Assembly: GCF_037893015.1 (NCBI RefSeq)
Contig: NC_133658.1
Span: 169,051,640-169,115,639, forward strand
Length of the DNA: 64,000 nt
Direction of reading: 5' to 3'
DNA from: Macrotis lagotis
Lineage: Eukaryota > Chordata > Mammalia > Peramelemorphia > Peramelidae
Shown: positions 56,280 to 64,000 of the stretch, piece by piece
Layout: every line of letters begins with the position of its first letter
How positions within the stretch are numbered: position 1 is the stretch's first letter
Position numbers and translations under genes: made by a program
The notes under the pieces: model-generated
Told to the model about the DNA's origin: nothing
What the model saw: the letters and a program-made list of their open reading frames with translations, nothing else
Database searches by the model: none

Positions 56280-58800
56280 TCTTCCTGCCACTGAGCCTTA
56301 AATCCTCACATTGAAATTTATTTCTTTTGGGAAGAATTATACAAGGTAAAGCAAATAACTTTGAGGATTCAGTATATTAAGACATGGGACAAAGCAATTA
56401 AGAGAAACTCCACTGCAAATTGTGATAATCTTGGACCAAAGTTAATCTTCTCTGTATGGTTCTAGTTGTAGTTTTGAGACAGCTGAGATAAGGAAAACAA
56501 CTGGTATACGTAGTTATTTTTAAAAAAATGCTATAATTAGCAGTTGTTGAATGGGACTTTGTTCTGGGACATTGAATTTCAAGAGACCTGCAGCAACCTT
56601 GAGATAAAAAGAGATTAGTGGTTTGGGATAAATGTCCCTTAGCCAACAGCTTGCCTCCTCCCCTCCTTTCTTAAAGGTGGCACCCTATATGTGTTATCTG
56701 GGTGAGGCATGGTTTATGGTGCGTAATTTTCTCTCCTGTTTGAACTGCACAGATCCTGCCCCTAGGTCTAACAATACTGAGGGGATTTTTCTTAGGTGAG
56801 TGAGACAGATCCTCTCTTTTTTCTACTGCACCTGGATTTATTTTAAATTTCTAAATTAATTCTGAATTCTGTTCTCACTTTTTTGAGCCTGTAAGATTAT
56901 ATTGAAGTAAGAAGATTGCTCTTCCCTTGAGAAGTTTTTCCTATTTGAGGTACTTGAGCACAAGTGAAACAAACACAAGTAATAAAGTAATAAAGCTAAA
57001 AACTAGTATTGATCTTTTACAAAAACAAATCTTCTAAAGGGGCATTTGAACCTGGTTGTCAAAAGGTAGGAAGAGCTCTTCCATAGATTCTTTTTGTCAA
57101 GGGGAATCAACTGGATAGGATTATAATAGTGGTGAGCACTTTCCAAATGAAACTACAAAAGTCTGAGAAATGTTGAGTTTTATTCCTTGTCTCATTACCA
57201 TTTCATGGACCTAAGGTCATGAACAGAATGGCTGTCTCTATAAAAAGTAATTACGAGATAATTATGTTTTGCAAGTCACATCTATTAGAGATGGAAAATA
57301 AAAATATTACATTTTCAAGTTGGTTCTCTTGTCAGAGGAAGAGGCACTTATAACTTCCCAACTGGTTTGATACCTATATCAGAGACATCCAAAAAAAAAA
57401 GCAAGGGGGTTAATATACTATGCTAGGTGGAATGAGCCTCTAAAGTATTGTCTTAAAAAAGAATGATTTTTTTTAGAGAAAAGCTGAAGTTTGTATGTGC
57501 AGCATATAAGCTATGGTGGCTATCTGAGTCAGGAAGAACTGAGTCTGATAGGTTGCCTGTAATGCTTACTAACTGTACTTATGTCCAGACAATAAAATTC
57601 CCCTAATATGATTGTAGTATATATCTCACAGATTTGTTATAAGAATCCAACGAGTAAGAAAATTATAGTATTTTGTGAATCTCAAAGTATTCTTTAAATG
57701 TAAGCTGTTTTTATTATTACTGAGAAAATTATTTTTTCAGAAACTTTAGCTTAAAACTATACAAGACAGTGTCACTCAGTGATATGTTTCTTCAAAGAAT
57801 GCCTTATAAAAACCCAAACTCTCATTTGGAATAGGGTAAACTGGTGGGTTTGGGCAATTTTCATGAATAACCATGTCTCTTGAGCAAGTGATAACAGTTG
57901 GGCAAAACAAAATTTCAATAATTCTCCTTAACTAAGAGAGCTTATTAATAACCTTGGTTCAACAGACCCTTGATAACCAAGTTCAACAGACTCACTTAGA
58001 AGAATAGTTTTTGTTAAAGACCAATATTAATTTTTAGCTTTATTACTTAGACAATAACCTGGGGTTTGTGAACTTGTATTTTTAGTATTTTAATAACTGT
58101 ATTTTGGTACAAGTGTTTTCCTCTGTAATCTTAGGAATACCCTTCTCAAGATGTCTCTAAATATATAAAATAAAATATCTTTGTAATTTTAGATTACACC
58201 AGATTTTACTTTAGATTACACCAGATTACACTTAGATTTTACCAGAATGCCAAAGGAGTCCATGTAACAAAAAAGTGTTAATCAATCTTTATGACAGTAA
58301 TTACTACAGTAATTCATTAGTGAGGGTAACTCATTATAATTAGAATTAGTATATCATTAATAAGTGAATAGCTATCATACTCCACATTGAGTGGCATTTC
58401 AGAGGAAGAAGAAAACCTGATCCCTACTCATATAAAATTTATATGTACTGTAGAAGGAAAGAAAAACCATAATAAAATTTCTAATTGATTTATGACTGGA
58501 TTTCTCTTCTTTGCCCTTATCCTACTCTTTCTTCTATCTTCATATTTGTAACACATGTGATGAGACAATTTTCTAAACTTCCATTGAATGTGGTCCCCAG
58601 AATGTGGAAGGCTTCTCTCTTCAGGGCTATAGGGGAGCCTGGGGAGCTAATGTAGGGTTTCTAGTACTATAGCTTAAGAGCCCACACTGGGATGTTTTCT
58701 ACAATGATTAACAGCTGCTTTCAAATAGCCAATCAGATTTAATTACTTTTTAGAATTGGGTATTTACTTAGGTAGCATAATTTGAAGAGTTGATTTAAAA
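56280..58800. other. mostly unrecognised DNA with one THER1-like SINE
   Basis: 57510-57720 looks like a worn THER1 SINE (GGCTATCTGAGTCAGGAAG, AAGAATCCAACGAGTAAG). Short tandem duplications occur at 57945-57995 (TTCAACAGAC) and 58186-58245 (TTTAGATTACACCAGATT). No gene recognised. Confidence 0.4.
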
Positions 58801-58832
58801 ACCTCTCACCTAAACCAAGAGGCATACTCTCT

Positions 58833-58985
58833 CTTCTTTTTTTAGATTTTTCAAGGCAATTGGGTTAAGTGGCTTGCCCAAGGCCACACAGCTAAGTAAT
58901 TATTAAGTGTCTGAGGTTGGATTTGAACCCAGGTACTCCTGACTCCAAGGCTGGTGCTCTATCCTTTGTGTCACCTAGCCGCCCT
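58833..58985 (-). mobile_element. WSINE1-like SINE, antisense, with 14-bp target-site duplication
   Basis: CAATTGGGTTAAGTGGCTTG, CCAAGGCCACACAGCTAAG, ATTATTAAGTGTCTGAGG and TCACCTAGCCGCCCT. Flanked by GAGGCATACTCTCT at 58819-58832 and 58986-58999. A young insertion. Confidence 0.95.
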
Positions 58986-59318
58986 GAGGCATACTCTCTT
59001 ACAAGTATATAAAGTTCAGGGGGGACGTAGGCTCAACTTTAAAGAACCCATGTGACAGAAGTGATGACTTTCAGCTCCTAAGAGTCCTTTTGATGGAAGT
59101 TCTTTTCCTCTCTTTTGGGGGCCCTCATGAAGATATGGAGTAGCTTTCTGGGTCTGTTCCTTGTATCATTCTAAAAATACCTTTCCCCAGTATATCTAGT
59201 TTGTTCTCAGCTCCATGCAGATATTACCTTCAAATATTGTTATTCTTGAGGCATTCATGATGTCAAGGAGTGGATCAAATCTTCCAGACCTTTTGAAGTT
59301 CTTAAAGTCTTCCTCTGG

Positions 59319-59541
59319 GTAATTAAAGTCGTATATGGATAGAGTTCTGGGCTGGAGTCAGGAAGACTCAATTTTATGAGTTCAAATCTGGCCTCAGACT
59401 CTTACAGCAGTGTGACTTTCTCATCTATAAAAATGAGCTAGAGAAGGAAGTAGAAAACTACTCCAGTATCTTTACTAAGATAACCCAAAGGAAAAGTCAA
59501 ACATGTCAGAAACCACAGAACAGCAACAATGACAACAACAA
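59319..59541 (+). mobile_element. MAR1-like SINE with perfect 16-bp target-site duplication
   Basis: TGGATAGAGTTCTGGGCTGG, GAGTTCAAATCTGGCCTCAG, TTACTAAGATAACCC and a (ACA)n-rich tail. Flanked by TAAAGTCTTCCTCTGG at 59303-59318 and 59542-59557, identical over 16 bp. Confidence 0.95.
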
Positions 59542-59699
59542 TAAAGTCTTCCTCTGGTCAAAATGGTGGGGAGAAGAGACAAAGCTCTTTGCCCCCACTC
59601 CTAACTTATTCCTTATCAGAGGCTTGCCTCAAACTGATCTCATGGCTCACTAATGAAATGCCAAAATCTGAAAGGATTTGCTATTTTATACAAGCCTCC

Positions 59700-59900
59700 C
59701 CACTGACTGTGACAAAATCTCCTCAACCAATCTCAACACACTTCTTGTGTAAAACAATTTTCATTCTGTCCTATAGTTTGAAGCATTTTACTGCTTCCCA
59801 ATTTGACCTACAAGGCTGTTGACACTTAGTTCAATGCTCCTGATTGACTGCTTCACAGATATGTCCTCACAAGATAAGAGTATAAGAAAAGTATATGGAC
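59700..59900 (+). mobile_element. L2-like fragment
   Basis: TTTACTGCTTCCCAATTTGACC and CTACAAGGCTGTTGACAC resemble worn L2 (TGGCTTCCCATC...CTACAAGGCCCTACATG). The 128-codon frame at 59819-60205 fuses this to a SINE and is not a gene. Confidence 0.4.
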
Positions 59901-60003
59901 AAAGCATCTTATCAATCACTTCAATTGGGTGGAGGATGCATTTCCACCCTTACATATATCTTTTTTCTTTTGTGTTCCTTGACAGTCTGTGTCACAGCTT
60001 TTT

Positions 60004-60154
60004 TTTTTGTTTGCTTTGTTTTTACAAGGTAATGGAGTTAAATGACTTGCCCAAGATCACAGAGGTAATAATTAAATGTTTGAGGTCACATTTGAACTCA
60101 GGTCCTCTTTCCTTTCAGGCCAGTGCTGTTCACTGCACCACCTGGTTCCCTGTA
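60004..60154 (-). mobile_element. WSINE1-like SINE, antisense, with target-site duplication
   Basis: TACAAGGTAATGGAGTTAAA, ACTTGCCCAAGATCACAG, TTTGAACTCAGGTCCTC and TTCACTGCACCACCTGG. Flanked by TGTCACAGCTTTTT (59990-60003) and TGTCATAGCTTTTT (60155-60168). Confidence 0.9.
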
Positions 60155-60737
60155 TGTCATAGCTTTTTGTCACAATGCTTACTTCTCTTGTATTTCCATC
60201 TTTAGAGGCATTCACAGCAGAAATTTATTTTTCTCCTTTAAATATACTGCACCAAAAGAATCACTTATTCTATGGTCCCTAAAAAAAAATGTTACTATAA
60301 GGGGCAGCTAGGGACAAAGACTTAGAATGTAAAAGAATCTTAGGTATTGGTTTACTTTTTTTTTCCAGCTGTGGCTATTATAAAAAAATCAGTCACTCCA
60401 AATTTACAAGAAGAAATTATCTTTTTTCTCCATTGATGTATGGGTTATATCACAATTCAGTCTGAATTTTCAGCTCCATTTTTTATAGTATATATTCCTA
60501 GAATTGAATGAATGCAAAAAAGAAAAAATATAGATGATTCCTGTTGTCAAGGAATGGAAATTCTAATGGGAGAGAAAACATACATAGGAAGTTTCAAGTA
60601 GAAATCTGATGGAAAAGTTCCATGATCCTTAGCATGTGGCAGAAAAAGAGATGGAAACGTATAATCTTGAATGTCATTATCACTGCTAAAATCAAATCCT
60701 TTTCTGATGTTGAATAATTATTTTAATTAAAATTTTT

Positions 60738-60881
60738 TATTTATTTAAGACAATGTGGTTAAATGACTTGCCCAAGGTCACACATCTAGGCAATTATCAA
60801 TTGTCTGAGGTCTGATTTGAACTCAGGTCCTCCTGACTCTAAGGGCTGGTGCTCTATTCATTGCGCCACCTAACTGCCCTA
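60738..60881 (-). mobile_element. WSINE1-like SINE, antisense
   Basis: AATGTGGTTAAATGACTTGC, CCAAGGTCACACATCTAGG, GATTTGAACTCAGGTCC and CATTGCGCCACCTAACTGCC. Confidence 0.92.
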
Positions 60882-61129
60882 ATGATAAACCATCTTATAG
60901 GTCTAAGAACCTTGGTAGAGGGATCTGCACTAAATTTGTATTCTTCAAACAAAATGCTTCTCTGATAGATTCCTAGAAGATTAGACCTGACAGAGATGTT
61001 TTATTCTCATGCTCATTACTGTCACCAATCTATTACCAGTAAGTTAACATATTTTAGATTTGGGGTTGGTACCTTAGACGTTATCTTACTTCTTTTATGA
61101 ACTTGGGCCTGAATTTCCTCATATGCTCT

Positions 61130-61345
61130 AAACTTATAGAAATTAATCTCATTTTATAGACTCATAAACTAGGACTCTTTAGGAGCCTTTCCTGAATTGA
61201 ATCTAAGGAATTATAGTACAGTGATCTAGTCTCATTGTTTCATTTTACAGCTGAAGAAAATGAGGCCCAGAAAGGTTCATTTTTTTGCTCAAGTTCACAG
61301 AGGGAGTAATTAAGTTGTGATTCAAACTTAGGTTTGACTAGAAAT
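61130..61345 (-). mobile_element. MIR-type SINE fragments, antisense
   Basis: CATTTTACAGCTGAAGAAAA, TGAGGCCCAGAAAGG, GTTCACAGAGGGAGTAATTA. A second partial core lies at 61380-61410. Confidence 0.65.
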
Positions 61346-61849
61346 ACAATATCCTTTACACAGCTTTAAAGAACCTCCATTTTACATTTGAAGAAATTGA
61401 GGTTCTACTCTCTTTAATGCTAGTTATATAAAAGACAACCATATCAGGTGTGTTTACTTATTTGAAACAGGAGAAAAGTAGCATCATTGGTCAGAACTGC
61501 TAAGTAGTTCTCCCCAAAGAAATTTCCCTCTTCATTCCATAAGTTTTAAATCATAATAATTAGAGCTTTTCTCTCTTAGAAGTTTGTGTGATCTTAAAAC
61601 CACATGTGCTCTTTTGACAATTCCAAATGAATGACCAGAGTGACCAAATTTTGTTCCTCTGCCACTTAAAATATGCATATGTGTCTGTTATCCAATTTAT
61701 TTTGGATTTCTGCCTTCATTATGTCATCTTACTGGACTACTTATAATCTGAAGGATTTGAAAAGGGTACATTTTAATTTGTGGGTTTTATGCTATGTTGA
61801 ATATTTTCATTTTCCTATTTAGATTAAAGGGAGACAACTCAGTGGAATA

Positions 61850-62230
61850 GAAGGAGCATTGGCTTTGAACTCAGAAGTAATGTCAAAAATAGGTTGAGGC
61901 AAGTGAGGTACTTGCCTTAGGGACACAGAAAATAAACAAAATTTGCAACTACTTAAGTATTTTGTCTCTTTAGGATAGGAGAATTTTACATTCTTCCTTT
62001 GGGTCTAAAATTAGCTAATTATTATACTGATCAGTGATCTGGATTTGGTTCTTCAATCCAATGCCTGCTACAATAATTAGGGGCTGTGTAAACTTGGGAA
62101 AAGTAATTTTATAATGTGAATCTCAGTTTCTCCATTGTAAATTAGGAATAATATTTTCCACTATATCTCACAGTTATTGTAAGTACAATGCTTAATCCAT
62201 AAAGTGATATAATTTGTGTAAAAAGCAGAA
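61850..62230 (+). mobile_element. THER1/MIR-type SINE fragments
   Basis: 61855-61920 (GGAGCATTGGCTTTGAACTC) is a head. 62085-62230 (TGTGTAAACTTGGGAAAAG, CTCAGTTTCTCCATTGTAAA, CTCACAGTTATTGTAAG) is a body. About 165 bp between them is unassigned. Confidence 0.6.
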
Positions 62231-62399
62231 AAGGGGGTGGCATCATGAAAAAGCAAATAAAAAAAAGGAGGGATATGTGGTGAAGTGCTGAGAGTAAGAG
62301 AAACTTGTGGAATGTCTGTATATTCCACTGTATTTTTTCATGATGGAAGGAAAAGGCAAGAAATATTCATCCTAGTATGATAAGTGGAGCCTCTTGGGT

Positions 62400-63900
62400 G
62401 AATTTATAGGAGGATTTGGATTAGACTCATATTGGATGTATGAGCTGCAATCAGTACCACTGGAGGAAAGTACTCACTTCAGTGATTAACATTCTCACAC
62501 CTGCTGATACTCCTCACATCCCAGTGACTGTGAATTGTAGAGCATTATCTATATCTCTCACCTCCCAATTCCTCATTTCCATCCTCCTTAACCCTTCCAC
62601 TCCAAAATTTCATCCTGACTTCACCCAACCCTTTTGCTATGCCCTTGGGAATACTTGTTCCACAGGCAATGAATTTTCCTTCATTTAAATTTTTTTCCTT
62701 TCCTACTCCTTTGGTCTTCTATCAATTATTGTAAGCTGCCTCTACTCCAGATGACACAGCTTGCCTGGTCACCTTGATGTACCTTCACTCATTCCCCTTG
62801 GTTGAGGTTTAAGAGTGGAATAATTCTAACTCCCCATTTAAATTTCCTGATTCTCCCTGTTCCTCCATCATTCTGTAAAGTCCCTTCCTTTGAAGTTCAT
62901 GTTATTAATTTCTACCACCTAATCAAAATCTTGGTAACTATTGTTCACAGATCCTCAAATCGCTCTCCTTCCTTTCTTCATGGAGTTTGACATCTGCCTC
63001 ATAATGCATTTATTTCTCCTTGCTAACTCCAGTCTTCATACCAAGAAACTTCAGCTTATATACATATAGATTCTTCCTTAAATAGCCCAACTACTCAGTT
63101 CCTCAACTTACTCACCTCCACTTAACTATCCTTCTACCATGCTTCAGTCACACACAAAGAGGTCATATCCTCACTCACAAATGTACCATCTCTATGCTCA
63201 AGGATTCTGAAATAATCTTATCTGACTATAATCTATTGACTTGTTACTTCTTTCTCTGCCTTCTCTTACACAACTCCACTCTTCATCTACAACATGACCT
63301 CCAATACCCTGATCCTTCAATTCTCTCCCAGGTCATCTCCCCTGATCACCCTATCACCTTTTCCCCCCATTTTAACCCAATGGTTTACCAATTCAACTCT
63401 CTGCTATCCTCCTATGAATCATTAGTCCTTGTATATTGCCAATTGTGCCTAGCGAAACCTTAGTCCTGGATCTCTTCCATCATTAATTACCTTTGCCTCT
63501 ACATTTATGCTGCTTAATAAAGGTGGAGAAAAATCAAGTAACCATTTTGACTGGGTCCACTCTGAATTTATGTCATACAACCTTAATTGTATGATCCTTC
63601 ATTGCTGCTAGGCACTCCTATCACACCTTCCTTATCAATTCACTATACTATTTCCCATAGCAACTATTCCGAATCTCTTCATCCCTTCTTAGATCTTATC
63701 TTCCATGGCTTTCCTTCCCCTGACTCTCAATCCAGAGCCTCGCCTCATATTTTACAGAAAAAGTTGAGACTGTTTGATGTGATCTTCCTCTTCTCTTCTT
63801 TTTGGTTTTCTCTTCATTATATGTTTTTGGTCACATTCTCTTCCCTTACCCCTGCCTCACATGATGAAATGGGTTTATTCCTTACCAGAGCTAATCTTAA
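62400..63900 (+). mobile_element. unclassified old interspersed repeat, long copy
   Basis: About 1.5 kb of pyrimidine-rich sequence with three low-stop frames in the same strand (62440-62688, 62802-62990, 63194-63463) that look like pieces of one decayed reading frame. The last parallels 39243-38905 on the minus strand. There is no clear SINE or recognised LINE 3' end. It may be the upstream part of an old LINE. Ends in the TTCC repeat at the window edge. Confidence 0.45.
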
Positions 63901-63956
63901 TACTAGTTCAAGTGATTGCATTTCATCCTGTCTCCTTTTGCAGATTGTTCCATCTG

Positions 63957-63992
63957 ATTTCCTTCCTTCCTTCCTTCCTTCCTTCCTTCCTT
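63957..63992. repeat. (TTCC)n microsatellite
   Basis: About nine TTCC units near the right end of the window. Confidence 0.95.
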
Positions 63993-64000
63993 GGCAAGGC

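Larger units (their letters stand above)
37181..64000 (-). other. upstream intron of the SLC24A3-like gene (partial, no further exon seen)
   Basis: The exon before the penultimate one should encode the conserved exchanger region ending just before RLNSRG. I looked for it on the minus strand to the end of the window and found nothing matching, so the intron appears to exceed 26.8 kb. That is consistent with the very large introns I recall for SLC24A3. The interval is filled mostly with SINE, L2 and L3/CR1 copies listed separately. Confidence 0.6.

Noticed and set aside
59819-60205. 128-codon plus-strand frame
   Set aside because: Fusion of L2-like sequence and an antisense SINE.

Overview
This window looks like nuclear DNA of a marsupial mammal. 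It is AT-rich and CpG-poor, and it is packed with tRNA-derived SINEs of the WSINE1/SINE-1 and MAR1-like kinds (5' head of the form GGTGGCACAGTGGATAGAGC, body TGAGTTCAAAT...CTCAGACACTTA) together with MIR/THER1-type SINEs. It also holds marsupial-type L1 and HAL1-like LINE pieces, RTE-like pieces, and old L2 and L3/CR1 copies. The young SINE variant (GGTAATTATTAAGTGTCTGAGG on the minus strand) suggests an Australian lineage, possibly a dasyurid, but I cannot fix the species. No bacterial gene, rRNA, tRNA gene, CRISPR array or recognisable endogenous retrovirus was seen.

The only protein-coding sequence I can defend is on the minus strand: the last two coding exons of a K+-dependent Na+/Ca2+ exchanger of the NCKX3/NCKX4 type, best fit SLC24A3. 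The penultimate exon is at 37115-37180 and the terminal coding exon, with the stop, at 35978-36127. Splice sites and phase agree (both phase 0), and the joined 71 residues give the last two membrane helices and the conserved C-terminus. The 3' UTR runs leftward from 35977 to one of several AATAAA signals at about 34.38, 34.25 or 34.04 kb. Everything right of 37181 is then upstream intron (more than 26.8 kb, no further exon found). Everything left of about 34 kb is downstream intergenic DNA.

Layout. 1-2.5 kb: HAL1-like ORF1 retroelement remnant followed by an antisense L3/CR1 piece. 2.5-10.6 kb: SINEs, an L2 reverse-transcriptase remnant (3.8-4.5 kb), microsatellites and unrecognised DNA. 10.6-16.1 kb: antisense L1 3' end, SINEs and RTE fragments. 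16.1-25.4 kb: MIR/MAR1-type SINEs, a hAT-like MITE with 8-bp target duplication, nested SINEs and microsatellites. 25.4-40 kb: a stretch with no young SINE, centred on the 3' end of the exchanger gene. 40-64 kb (intron): dense SINE, L2 and L3 mosaic, an L1 3' end at 51.5 kb, and an unclassified old repeat at the right end that also occurs at 39 kb.

The observations most worth a second look are a perfect 31-bp inverted repeat with a 17-nt loop inside the terminal intron of the exchanger gene (36750-36828), and a SINE at 53.3 kb that contains a patch of about 60 bp matching sequence 1.4 kb away.
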